Positions 25,401 to 36,095 of a stretch of 64,000 nt of DNA are shown here, in pieces; within the stretch, counting starts at the first letter, position 1; each line of letters starts with the position of its first letter. A program made the translations under genes and the position numbers. The stretch comes from Atopsyche davidsoni (lineage: Eukaryota > Arthropoda > Insecta > Trichoptera > Hydrobiosidae). The DNA is taken from contig JAILWY010000001.1 of assembly GCA_022113835.1 (NCBI GenBank), positions 12,020,501 to 12,084,500 of the forward strand. The letters run 5' to 3'. A model generated the notes under the pieces. The model was not told where the DNA came from. It was given only the letters and a program-made list of their open reading frames with translations, and made no database searches.

Positions 25401-27158
25401 CGTTTCTACTAAAGCACACACTCATAACTATCATTTTATTATACGGGTGTGGTACATATGATACCGTCTTCTGTTGGCTGTCCCTTCCTTATCCATTCAT
25501 TTATTTACCCCTGCTTTTTATTTCATATACCTTGTTCTAGGACACAGAGTGGTTCTTTCAGTAAATTTATACCACGCCTGATGTTGACTATAAATCTGTC
25601 AAGCTCAATTTTTTACCTTATATTTGGCCACGTGATATACAAACATGTTATTTTACTCTTTATAATTTTATATGAATAAACATTTTCGAGCAGGTATTCT
25701 TATTCAATATTAAAAATCTCAATTTTTTGTTATGTTGTTTATTTAAATGCCGTGTCTATGGATAGGAAATAAAATTAGCACTTCTATAAAAAAAAATTTT
25801 TTTTTTAAAGATTCATGTAAATAAAATACATACGCTTTTTATTTTAGTTCATATTTTCGTATTTAAGCAATAATAGCTTTAAAAATAATTTAATTAAAAA
25901 TAGTATAAAAAAACTCATTTTATAAAATAAAGATTTTATTTCTTTGTAAATGTTTCTATCTTTTATCTAATCTCAGTTACATTTATGACTAAATGAATAA
26001 AATAAAAATGGCTTTCAGTTTCACTAACAAGTTTATCTGAATTCTGTTTTGAATGAGAAACCTGACATCAAAGGAACAATCCTAAATTTTCTCTAAACCA
26101 ATAATGCCTGCCGTAAGCCAATAATAGCAAATCTTGTAGGAACGAGTCTTTATATGGATGTTAAATAAATCCCCTCAGGATAGTCGTAATTTGGGGTTGA
26201 AACCACAGAAGCGATTAAAAGGAAATGTACGTATCAGCTTTTTAGATCAAATCGATTGGATGAATGTAAGGGAAGAAGATCGGATTTCGGTGGAAGTTCT
26301 GATACTCTCAGTTCCCTTGAATTTAATATTTTATCAAAGACGACGATAAGAAATTTACTCGACAATTTGATGTTCTATTTAATAAAATGTTATGAAATGA
26401 TATAAATGGAAATGGTGAACAGATCTACCAATAAACAAATAGACCTTTTTGCAGACATGTATATGTGCGTTTTCTTCGTCCACCTTTTGAATAATAATGC
26501 ATAATGAAGTTTTAAAAATCATTTAAATTTTATTATAAAAGTAATTATGATTTTGCAATTATTGTTCCTGCAATGTTATTACTATTTAAATAATTTACTT
26601 TTTATTAAAAATAAATTGTCAAATTCTGAAATAATTTTATTTATAAATTTACTAGGACTATCTGTCACAATCAAATGCAATTCAAAAATTAAACGTTTGT
26701 TAAATAAACAAAATGATTTAGAAATACAAGAAAAAAAACCAATACATAACATGATAAGTAAATAAATTTCTAAGAATTTCCTCAGAATATGACGTACATT
26801 AACTTATAAAACGCTGTCACATACTTTGTGTTATATTCCTCAAAACATCCCTGCAGTTACTTCACCAGCAATGCAACATGCTGAGAGATGCGATTTCATA
26901 CAAGCAGTAAAACTTATTGGCGCCGTGACTTATAAATAATGTATGTGCAATCTTATAACGGTGATCAAATAAATGAATCCCCTAGCCAGGGCTCTTTCTT
27001 TTTCTTTCCAAATAAAATATTTTCAGATGTACCGTTCTATCAGTTGCATTGTTAGCACAGAACACAAAGATTTTTTCAGACAAAATATCCTTTTGTGTAG
27101 TATACTTACTTGCAAACAGAGGCAAACAACATGATATATTTATATACATATATGAATG

Positions 27159-27160
<2 letters not shown>
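22477..27160. other. AT-rich non-coding spacer
   Basis: GC-richer patches near 22,890-23,060, 23,840-24,060 and 24,680-25,100; otherwise AT-rich. No gene, RNA or repeat recognised. Short frames, for example 26,158-26,349 plus, have no family signature. Confidence 0.5.

Positions 27161-27163
<3 letters not shown>

Positions 27164-27190
<27 letters not shown>
27164..27190. repeat. TA microsatellite, left part
   Basis: (TA)n directly abuts the left end of the 27.2-30.1-kb transposon and continues on its right side, so one microsatellite was split by insertion. Confidence 0.9.
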
Positions 27191-27194
<4 letters not shown>

Positions 27195-30056
27195 GGTGTC
27201 CCTTATATGAGCAAAAAATTTTTTTTTTCAAATTTCGAAATGGGTACCCTCTACTTTTTTTAGTAATGCTATAAGAGTCTTAAATATAAAATTTCATCTT
27301 TCTAGCATAATTGCAACCAGTGCCGACCGAGCTTCAAAGTTTAGTAAAAAACGTGTTTTGTCTTGATATTTCGGTCTGGTATAAAATCATTATAAATGCA
27401 ATAAATTAAGTAAATAATAGTAAAAATTCAATTAGATGAACATAAATCTTTAATCAAAAACATAAAGTAATAACAATCAGCCAGGGTAACTTTTTTTTAG
27501 AGTTGTTTTTTTACAGTCCGGATACAATTTTCTATGTTCCTGGACACAGCGCAGCAAGAACTGTTTTTGTTCTTCTTCAGCCGTGATAAGTCCGTTAAAA
27601 TCTTGCATCATTTTAACAGCCCTTTCAGCAGTATCATTCACAACTCTCAAATAACTTATTTTTCTTTTAGCTTCCAGAAAAGCAGCATTATTATTCCAGG
27701 AAGATACATCTTCCTTTAGAAAACTGTCGTCGATCTGCAGTCGTGATAAAAATTGTTTGCTCTTTTCCGATACGAAATTATCCAGTGTTTTGCCTGGAAA
27801 AAAAAGGAAAATAAGATAAATAACAAATAAATCTACAACAATTTAAATATATCACAAAAAGTCAATTAAACTTACCAAACAACCTTTGGGGCAGTTCTTC
27901 CTTTGACGGGTCATAGCGTTTGCTAAAATCTGAGGTTTTGTCCCGGTTGAAGTTGGCAATCATTTTCTTTTTAGTTTGGTTATCAACTTCATCATCAAAC
28001 AGTGATAGAATAACTGTCTCTTCACATAAATACCACAAGTGATGGCTAAACTTGCTTATAGAAGCATTAGAAATTGTTGCGTCAACTTTTTCGTACTCTT
28101 TTAACATCTTCAAGAAGCGCAAATCTTGGTTAGGTGCTTTGATCGCCACTGTACATTCGAGCCAAGGTTTAACATACAACACCACGACAAATAAGCAAAC
28201 ATCTTGTAGAGCCTTTTTGTCCTTCGCAGTTATTCTGCATTGTGACTGAAGTGAACATATTTTTAAAGAATAGATCGCTCTCGCCATCCAGCAAGCCTGA
28301 TGCATTGCTCCGGGGGGCCTTAGTTTTAATTTTTCCTCTGTGTCTCCTCCCAAAAATATTACGCACAGTTCGACCAATTCGTCATCTCTTACATAACCTT
28401 TGTCTAATTCTGCCTTATAAAATATTAACAAAGCTTGAATGTCTGTCTCGGCAACACGTTGTTTTACGAAATTAAGAGATGGTTCAATGTTACTAGCGTC
28501 GATGTTTTTCCAATTTTCTCTGAACTTTTTAAACATTGGAATATCTGGGCTACTAGTAATTTGCTTAATTTTGCTTTCAAAGACAGCTTTTAGGACCAAT
28601 TCATAAACATGATGACGACAGGCGAAAAGCAGCAATTCTCTTCCTAAAGTTTGCTCCAAAATAGCACAAGCTCCATTGAAACGGCCAGTATTGGAAGCTG
28701 TTGTGTCGCAGCACATTATTTGTACTTTATCGTGAAGGTTCCAGTCAAAGAGAGCTGTTGAGACAGCCTTAGCTAGATGTTTTCCAGAAGAATGTTCTAG
28801 TTTCGGCACTGCAAGAAGCTGTTCCTTATCGTCAAACGAAGCAATAACTGGCAAGCGTTCTTCTTTAGAACTTCGTACATCCAACCCGGGTAATAGTTTT
28901 CCATCCCAATGGACTGTGACTACGTCGGGTACATTGTTTTGGAAGTCAGATTTTATTGCTTCTGCCCTTGATTTTCTAGTTTCAGTACGAATTCGCTGAA
29001 TCCAGGATTTGTTAATAGGGAAATCATCGCTGCTCAGACCAAGCGCTTCTACCACCGCATTAAGAATGTAAACGGAGTCTCTAATACTTAGCTGGCATCG
29101 ATCTAAAGCTGCAACTAGTTTAGGTGTTACAAGATTCTTTCTACCTCTTTTTGAACTTTGTTAATGGCAGGGAACGTCCAGCAAGCTGAGTTCAGAATTC
29201 AAGATCTGTTCTTCGTCTAAATCTTCTAGCCTTTCTAAGTAATTTGTGGTGGAAGTAGATGCAACAGCTAGTGATTCTCTTTGTCTTACAACCCTTTCCT
29301 TTTCTTCCAATCGTCGTTGTCTAGATCTATCTTCTTTTTCCGCCAATTTTTTATCAACACCACCTAAGCATCCCGGTCGACCTGGTTCTCTCTGTTTTAT
29401 TAAAAATAATTTATCTTCCTCTATTTTCATTCTCTCAAAAGCATCAGCATGTGCAATATCAAACAAATTATTAAGATCAATTTTGAAATTGTTCTCACGT
29501 CTCTTGAACGTAACCTGAGTTTTCTTACAATTTTTTTGCAATTCCCTCCAAACATTATATAAATCAACAAGTTTCTTCACGCAGTTAGAAAACCCCCTTG
29601 TTGGAATTCTTGCTTTTTCCCAATATATGATGCACTCCCTAATCACAAGATTTGCACTTTCACTAACAGTCAGTTTAATCTCACGAATATTGTAAAATAA
29701 GACTGAGAGAACTTGTCGATTAGATGGTAATTTTGCACCATTTATTTGATATCTAGGCAAACCAATAAGGAAAATATTTTGTTTATCACTCCATAATTCC
29801 ACCGACATGTTAACGCACTAAACAATGGAGCACTACTAATCTCAAAAATCACGTATGAAATGACAAATAAAACATGCAGTTACAAGTCACAGCGCAGTAC
29901 TTACGCAACTTGTATGAACAAGTTAAAATCGCAAGTCGGCACGGGTTACCGTTTATAAATCGAACTAATATTTTTTTCTAGACAATATAGGGTTATTACT
30001 AAACTTTTAAGAAGGTACGCGTAAAAAAATATTGAACTTGAATTTTAAGGGACACC

Positions 30057-30060
<4 letters not shown>
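27191..30060 (-). mobile_element. DNA transposon of unassigned family, about 2.87 kb, nearly complete
   Basis: The ends are a perfect 15-bp inverted repeat, TTAGGGTGTCCCTTA (27,191-27,205 and its complement at 30,046-30,060). A subterminal GTGCCGAC motif also occurs in inverted orientation near both ends (about 27,322 and 29,940). Both sides are (TA)n, so the target is TA-type, but the duplication length cannot be resolved in a palindromic target. One gene on the minus strand fills the inside: two exons, about 749 codons. This autonomous-type layout shows the ends and gene belong together. The transposase carries HWDGK, CDTTASN and CRHH blocks reminiscent of hAT-like RNase H-fold transposases, but I cannot place the family. 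Confidence 0.85.
27477..29808 (-). pseudogene. Transposase-like gene, two exons, one in-frame stop
   Basis: Exon 1 is 29,808-27,876; a donor GTAAGT follows at 27,875-27,870. Exon 2 starts after a polypyrimidine-CAG acceptor at 27,793 and ends at TGA 27,479-27,477. The phase joins cleanly (G|GC). The intron is 82 bp. From the ATG at 29,808 the frame is 749 codons plus stop, broken once by TAA at 29,163-29,161 (codon 216); the frame is identical on both sides. Landmarks: a basic, charged N-terminal half; HWDGK with Asp about 302; CDTTASNTG with Asp about 368; CRHH at about 397-400; and NDTAERAV with Glu about 701 in exon 2. Asp, Asp, a Cys-His pair and a late Glu resemble the order in hAT-type transposases, so these are proposed catalytic residues. 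Similar uncharacterised proteins are known to me in hemipteran genomes, without a family name I can give. A variant ATTAAA lies shortly after the stop. Confidence 0.75.

Positions 30061-30140
<80 letters not shown>
30061..30140. repeat. TA microsatellite, right part
   Basis: About 40 TA units directly abut the right transposon end. An apparent minus-strand reading frame of alternating Ile-Tyr here is an artefact of the repeat. Confidence 0.95.
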
Positions 30141-30142
<2 letters not shown>

Positions 30143-31616
30143 TATTTCAAAATGGTATAATATCAAGTTATGGCAATTAATAAGTTTTAAATACATTTTA
30201 AAAGTAATAGTATATATATTAATAAATTACATATGAGTTAGTTATAAGAAATATAAATAGAAACAATATGTATTTAAATAAAATATCAATGTACATTTTC
30301 GTACAAAAACAATGTTTCTCTCCCCTGCCATGAGAGATAACCGGATTTCCGTCCCCTTTCTTCCCTTACATAAAAACCTATGCAATTTGTTTTTGTTTTT
30401 ACGCCTAAAGCTTCTTTATTCATTGTAATTTCTCTGTCTTCCCATAACGCTGAAAATTCATACTCTCGCCAAACTGTGGGGGCAAAAATATTAATTTTCC
30501 AATTTCTTCTACGAAATATAATAAAGGAAGATTGGATTTGATAAAAAATATTATTTTCTGCTTTTGGTTATTCTAGATTGGCTCCAATAAAGACACAGAT
30601 TTACATTTTTATTTCACATTTTAAATATTGATTTACTTGCTCAAATTACAACTCACTTGGTGCTAAAAGTGATGACATTTTATTTCCATAGTCAAACACA
30701 TTCGGTAACACTACAATATAAGAAAATTAAATAATATATATAGTGTATGTAAATAATTAATCGCTTTAATAAATAAACATCATAATTTACAGTGCAGTGT
30801 AAAATTCTTTGAGCGCATCTCAAAACTTTGTATTACAAAATTATTGTGGCTTTGCATATAATATCGATCGAGATTTCCACAAAAATCTTAGCAAACAACG
30901 CAGACATTGGCTGAGAAAACTTCGCTCGTCCCGTTGCAAATAACAGGCGCCCTCGGCGTCGGGAACATTCGACTCAATAGTCTTGTTTATGTTCTGGCTA
31001 GCCGACATCTTTATTATCTTAGTTCCTGGCAAGTTGTTGTTATCAAAGCGTAATCCAGAATATTTAGTCCAACATGCACTCGTGAGCTATGCCAGAGATC
31101 TTCTTTCGGCGTGTTGCGATCGGACTCAAAATAGTCGGGCGTATTTCTGCATCGAGCTTTTGCGTCAGTCTGTTATATCGAGTTTCGTTGATGTTTGCTA
31201 ATGAATACGGGCTTTGTTTTGGACCTATTTTACCGATAACAAAGGACTATTCTGCCCGAGGCCGTTTAGCATTATTTTTATTATACAGCCCTGCCCGGTG
31301 ACACGGGAGAAAGCTAACAGAAATAATACAATATCAATGACACAATAGTGAATATAATGATGTTGATGCATTGTTTCGTTTGAGAAGTTGCGCACATAGT
31401 GAAAATGTTTTTGGCAAGGGTAGACCAAAAGCGTTATATTCTCGCCAACGCATTAAAACTTTATTTTATTTAATATAAAATTTAAACATTTAATATGACA
31501 TGGTTTCTGTATGCGTTTAAAATATGAAAAAAAAATTGGGACAACAAAACAGAATCAGATTTTTTAAGAAATATAATCATCATTTGACATGTTGCTTTTA
31601 CATTTTTATTAAATAC
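30141..31616. other. Non-coding spacer
   Basis: AT-rich with one GC-richer patch at 30,880-31,300 where short frames overlap on both strands. No gene, RNA or repeat recognised. Confidence 0.5.
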
Positions 31617-31739
31617 TAGCGGATACCCGGCGCGTTCTACTGCGCTAAATAAAGAAATAAAATACTTTTTTTATTTGTCCGAAAAAAAAAAAAAGGAAAT
31701 TTTGTTTATTTATTGACTTTTTATCTTAATGCTAGCGGA

Positions 31740-31999
31740 CATATTGTTTTTTTTCGGTAGGTGTGTAAACATAAAATTTTTTTTTGGCGTTCCAACTCTA
31801 AACGCAACATAACAGGAATTTTGCGAAAAACAGGAATTTTCTATGTTCAAACCAGCAATACTTAGCGATTGGCCATGAGCCTTGTTGATAGTTATTACAA
31901 CAGCACAATTTAGGTGGATCTAAGTTGCGAATGAGCATCTATGGTGAACCAACTTTTAAAGTTAAGATGTGTGGTGACATTCCAGATGGTTCCAAAGAG
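31740..31999 (-). pseudogene. Helitron helicase C-terminal remnant, distal copy
   Basis: On the minus strand: EPSGMSPHILTLKVGSP, a TAG stop, then MLIRNLDPPKLC. After a deletion and a frame shift there follow TINKAHGQSL (helicase motif VI region) and a degraded CFS...YVAFRVGTP block, both typical of the Helitron helicase C-terminus. The first 97 bp is identical to the proximal copy, including the TAG. Broken by the stop and internal deletions. Confidence 0.7.
31903..31999 (-). repeat. 97-bp direct repeat, copy 1 (inside Helitron)
   Basis: Identical over 97 bp to 32,568-32,664; it encodes the EPSGM...PPKLC segment of the helicase. Sequence diverges immediately on both sides. Confidence 0.9.
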
Positions 32000-32364
32000 A
32001 GCTCATGATCATCCGAGACAACATTCGGATGATTACTGTAGTCGCAGTCGTTGTCATAATTGAATGCTACCAACTGAAAATCGATTCTTTGTATCGATTT
32101 AACCGCACGTATCTGATAACCTTTAAGCCTGTTTTCATGTTGTTGAGGAGTTTCAGCAGCTCTTGCTGTGGTAGCTCTGATTCGAACTTGTTCTAGACGT
32201 GCTTCATGTTGTTCTGGTGTTTCTACAGCTCTTGACTGCCGCTCTTTCAACCTATTTGACTCTGTACGCACTTTTCGTTTTCCGGCAGTTTCGGCTGCTC
32301 TTTCGGCTCTTTTTCGTTTCGCATCAGCTGTATTTTTTCCAATTGCAGCTCTTTTCGGTGGCAT
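32000..32364 (-). pseudogene. Helitron N-terminal protein fragment
   Basis: An ATG at 32,364 opens MPPKRAAIGKN, then Arg/Glu/Ala-rich repeats (RAVETPEQHEARLEQVR, RAAETPQQHENRLK), the basic repeat region seen at the N-terminus of insect Helitron proteins. After about 121 codons it fuses in frame to the helicase C-terminal remnant (EPSGM...) and ends at 31,939. Everything between, including the Rep domain, is deleted. Confidence 0.7.
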
Positions 32365-32452
32365 TTTTTGATATATATATTTTTTTGATAACCAAAAATG
32401 ATACCCGGCGTGTGCTACTACGCTAAATAAATAAATAAATATTTTTTAATTT

Positions 32453-32664
32453 TTATCTTAATGCTAGCGGATAAACAATGTATTGAGTTTTTTCGGTAGG
32501 TGTGTAAACAAAGATTTTTTCATTAACTACGTGGCGATAGTTTTTTAACAGCAAGTCTTGTTCCGTTGCACAATTTAGGTGGATCTAAGTTGCGAATGAG
32601 CATCTATGGTGAACCAACTTTTAAAGTTAAGATGTGTGGTGACATTCCAGATGGTTCCAAAGAG
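32453..32664 (-). pseudogene. Helitron helicase C-terminal remnant, proximal copy
   Basis: EPSGMSPHILTLKVGSP, TAG, MLIRNLDPPKLC, NGTRLAVKKL, then after a deletion a C-terminal tail VYTPTEKTQYIVYPLALR ending in TAA (32,455-32,453). The tail matches the usual end of Helitron helicases. It carries the same TAG as the distal copy. Confidence 0.7.
32568..32664 (-). repeat. 97-bp direct repeat, copy 2 (inside Helitron)
   Basis: Identical to 31,903-31,999, 665 bp apart. See the distal helicase remnant. Confidence 0.9.
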
Positions 32665-33532
32665 TTAAAAATCTCTATTGGATAGTTGACTCTATTTTGG
32701 AACTTCATTATGCAGCAATGTTTTCGCAAAATTATTGTAGATGTGCTCCTCGTTCTTCGACATTTTTTTTCAGTAAAATAAACACGTTGACCGTTTTCTA
32801 AATGAACAGCAAGATTGGATTGAACAGTTGGATATCGTTCGTGAATACTGAAACCAAGAATTCGCCAGACAGCTTCATTACTGCGACCCATCTGAAATTG
32901 AGTGATTTCATAGTTTCGATTTGAAAGCTCAAACACTGCCATATCACTGCCTTTGTTAACATATTTGCATATGTCCTTGCATATGAATTTCACGGAGTTG
33001 CAGTGTTCCACATTGATATATGATTGAAATGTTTTTTACAGTATTGGACTGTATGGAACAATCCATATGTTATCAATGTCAATATCGACGTTTCTTAATT
33101 TAATGGTGGTGGTGTATCCTCCATCTTCTGGCTTTCGTAGACCAGTTTGAGTTTCATCGATCAAATCGCGTGGATATCTTTTCGTGCATTTGCCGTCTTT
33201 TATGCAAGGCGAATTCATATGCAACACTCCGCATGGGCCGTGATGTTCTTACAAACAACGTCAAAAAGTATCAGATCTTCACGTTGATGCGGGTGTTCAG
33301 CAGATATAAGATCGATGTCGATTTGAGTTGGAATAATTTTTTCAATAGACGAAACTTGTAATACGAATATTTTCGTATAATAATTTTTTTCCCATATATA
33401 AACAGACAAACTCATTATGATAAAACACGTTGTGAATGACAGATAGTGATTTTGTTTTGAAAGTCCGTACGATCTGTCCGCGCGATCTTCACAATGTTCT
33501 TTTTTCAATTTTTTGCGAGGAACGATGTCCAC
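32665..33532 (-). pseudogene. Helitron Rep-domain fragments, frameshifted
   Basis: Three minus-strand pieces in successive frames: PTQIDIDLISAEHP...DLILFDVV (about 33,350-33,240), MNSPCIKDGKCTKRYPRDL and on to the WIVPYSPIL block (33,227-33,036), and the CKYVNKGSDMAVF / SNEAVWRILGF / HERYPTV / LAVHLENGQRVYFT series (33,011-32,740). All are standard Helitron Rep/helicase-like blocks in the right order. At least two frameshifts separate them, and the HUH motif upstream is not recognisable. Confidence 0.75.
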
Positions 33533-33931
33533 TTTACAGATGTTGAAAATTTTTGTATGGAAAATATCAAAAATCGACCTAATTCTGTTCCGTAAGTTCG
33601 GCAGCCTGTAACGGCAAGTTCATTCTAATATTTACAAACATCAATATCAGTATTTCTCGATTGGTAGCCATGCAGGCAGCCAGCTTCAAGACATTTTCGC
33701 GTATATGCAATACGCGAAAATGGCAGTTCCTTTTATGAATTGGAAACTTTTGTATGGGATTTTTCTTAATTGAATAAACCAAATTTGATAATCAATTTTT
33801 ATAATTTTAGTGGTCTTGATTACTTTCGGTATTTTTGGCTTTCAAATAAACACGGTGTGGGGGTCGTCGGTCGTACGGTTTCAGAGCCTATAGCGGACTA
33901 ACAAACATTTTTAGTGTTTTATATATATAGA

Positions 33932-34684
33932 TTGTTTGCAACGTTTCAGTTTTAGATTACATGTGTTTGTTTGTATATTAGTTAATTTTGTATTATAAAG
34001 TGGAAAGTGTAAAACTGTTGAAGCATCAATAAAACAAAGACAATACACAGATAACAAACTACAACCTCGCAACTTTCATCTATAAAAAGCGATTATGTTT
34101 CATTGGTCTTATAATGCATGAAAAACTAAATTTATAGGATTGGCCCGTTTTCATTTACATTCAAGATAAACCGGGTATCGTATAAAAACTGAAAGCGTTT
34201 CAGGATTTATGACACAGATATAGATCATGGCACCCTTGTTGTAAAAAAATAATATAATCCACCCCCTGTTCGACCGTTCTGACCAAATATAATTCAACTT
34301 CGAAGGGAGGGCGCGTCAATAAATTGTTTCCTTTCTCGTTCTACCCCCGCTGAGAGGGCGGTAAAGGGTGTCAAGGAGGTATTATGATGGCTCACATGTA
34401 ATCCGATAGTATTTTGTTAGGCGAGACACAAAAGAAAACGAGTCGCAGATATACCTATTTCAGAGGTGTAGAAATACAATAGATCAATCAAATGTTTCAT
34501 ACTTATACTTTTCTCATACTCATACTCATCCAGTTTATGTGTTATAAAATAAAAATAATAAATTTCATCTAAATAGACACCCATTTTTATTTGATGGTTT
34601 TTCGTATTTATCTGATATACCCGGATAAAAAATATTTATTAAAGTATTCGTTAAACATAAATACTAATTAGATTTTCAAAATGT
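33932..34684. other. Non-coding spacer between two mobile elements
   Basis: AT-rich with a GC-richer patch at about 34,240-34,400. Nothing recognised. Confidence 0.5.
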
Positions 34685-34875
34685 GATGCATAACTAAAAC
34701 TTATGCATCTGATTATTTAGTGCAATCAGTTATGCATCTGATGATGACCTAGTGTGTTTGGTTGAAACTAGTCATGCAAAAAATATAATATACTCAAAGT
34801 GAAGAAAGAATACAAAGTTACCTTTATCATTATAATAATGGATCTTCACCAATCAAATGCCTTGTCCCTCAACAA
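34685..34875 (-). repeat. Fold-back element, partial copy
   Basis: The right part (GATGATGACC..., CTCAAAGTGAAGA, TACAAAGTTAC, TTTATCATTATAATAATGGA, then CAAATGCCTTGTCCCTCAAC) is the reverse complement of the left part of the element at 59,725-59,955. The outer end CCCTCAACAA is shared by both copies, which defines one true end of the family. The left arm is diverged. Confidence 0.7.
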
Positions 34876-35819
34876 GTGATAGTTTTTGTTTCAGCATTTA
34901 GCTAACTACCCTTAGTTAAATTTACATTTATAAAATAAACAAAGCTTAGATTTAAAAAGTAGCTACAATTAATATAGTATCAATATTTGCGAGCAAATTT
35001 TAATTAAACATATATACTTGAAATTTTTCATAATTGGCCAAAGAGTGTGTTTCCAAATTAAACCTCATTCAAATCAAATCCCAATTTAAAACAACTTGGA
35101 CTTCTACAGTTCGGGGCTTGAAATCAAACCCTCCTTCCTACCTTCACATAGAGGACGATAAATTCATTCGGCCAGCGGGAACAAGGTGTCCCAAACGGGC
35201 GCCTAATGGGGGTGAAATTAATGCGTCCATAACGTACAGTGAACATCGCATGCTTTGTTAGTTAGGTTAGAATTAGATATATAATATGAAACACAAACTG
35301 AGATACCCACCAACCCTTAGGCTTGGATGACAATACGCTTGCAGTATGATAAATACTACTGGAACAAATATAACTGAAATAAATAAAATCCTAAAAATAT
35401 CATTTTGAAAATTTCAAATTAACCTTGATTAAAAACGCCATTTTAATATATTTTCGACCATCTATAATATATTTATAAGATGTATTGTTGCTATTACTAA
35501 CAGAAAATATGTATGACCCGTAATTATAAAAATAATAGAATTTCCTTTTGTGATTATTTATTATAAGAAGAATTTTATGGTCAAGACTTTTTCCGTTCAT
35601 CTTTTTTATTAAAAATACTTTTAAAAAGTATAGTTTACTTAAACATGTTTATATTTAATAGAGTACATCTTTTTGCTTATTAAAATATTAAATATTTTTT
35701 TTTGTTTATACATTAATATTTTATACATTAAAGAATATTTCTCATTTATTAAGATGTACACATCAATTAAAATGTTTTGTTCACACTATCGCAAGTCTCG
35801 CGTTGGTACGGCGATCCAT
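34876..35819. other. Non-coding spacer
   Basis: AT-rich, with a GC-richer patch near 35,100-35,240. No gene or repeat recognised. Confidence 0.5.
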
Positions 35820-36095
35820 TCAATGTTTTTTCAGTGTGCAGACTAAAAATGAGAATCGATGTGCTAAAACAGTGAACCAAACTGAATGTTCCGTACGGTG
35901 GCATAAATTGTCAGTCTTAATGGTTAAATATTGCCTCGTGGATGTTTCACTATTTGTGTGTTTAATGTTAGTAGTGACCAAGGATGGTACAGGACGACCA
36001 ACGGTGCGCTCACTGTTTGAGCTTACTTGCGTAATAACTTTAATGTCTCCATGGTCGTTGAACCAAACTACAAGCCCAACGCCTAATTGTAGCAC
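35820..36095 (-). CDS. Unrecognised open region, possible degraded coding exon
   Basis: The minus strand is open for about 98 codons and ends at a stop near 35,820; the plus strand is open over the same stretch. Base composition is distinctly less AT-rich than the flanks. The minus translation (VVWFNDHGDIKVITQV, then a Ser/Thr-rich part) looks protein-like, but I recognise no family. No ATG-context or splice evidence. It could be an exon, an old transposon fragment or chance. Confidence 0.2.
   Translation of the reverse strand: MLQLGVGLVVWFNDHGDIKVITQVSSNSERTVGRPVPSLVTTNIKHTNSETSTRQYLTIKTDNLCHRTEHSVWFTVLAHRFSFLVCTLKKH

Larger units (their letters stand above)
31617..33931 (-). mobile_element. 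Helitron, two tandem deletion derivatives
   Basis: Read on the minus strand, the element begins A|TCTATATATATAAAA at 33,931, a usual insect Helitron 5' end. It finishes GCCGGGTATCCGCTAG|T at 31,617, with the required CTRR terminus and A|T insertion site. Inside, the order is: Rep fragments (33,532-32,604), a helicase C-terminal remnant (32,664-32,453), a degraded internal 3' end at about 32,400 (CGCCGGGTATC without CTAG), then a fresh N-terminal frame (32,364), a second helicase C-terminal remnant and the true 3' end. It is thus two shortened copies head to tail. Most of the helicase and the HUH motif are missing, so it is non-autonomous. Confidence 0.8.

Noticed and set aside
29999..30196. 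Open frame of alternating Ile-Tyr
   Set aside because: Translation of the TA microsatellite.
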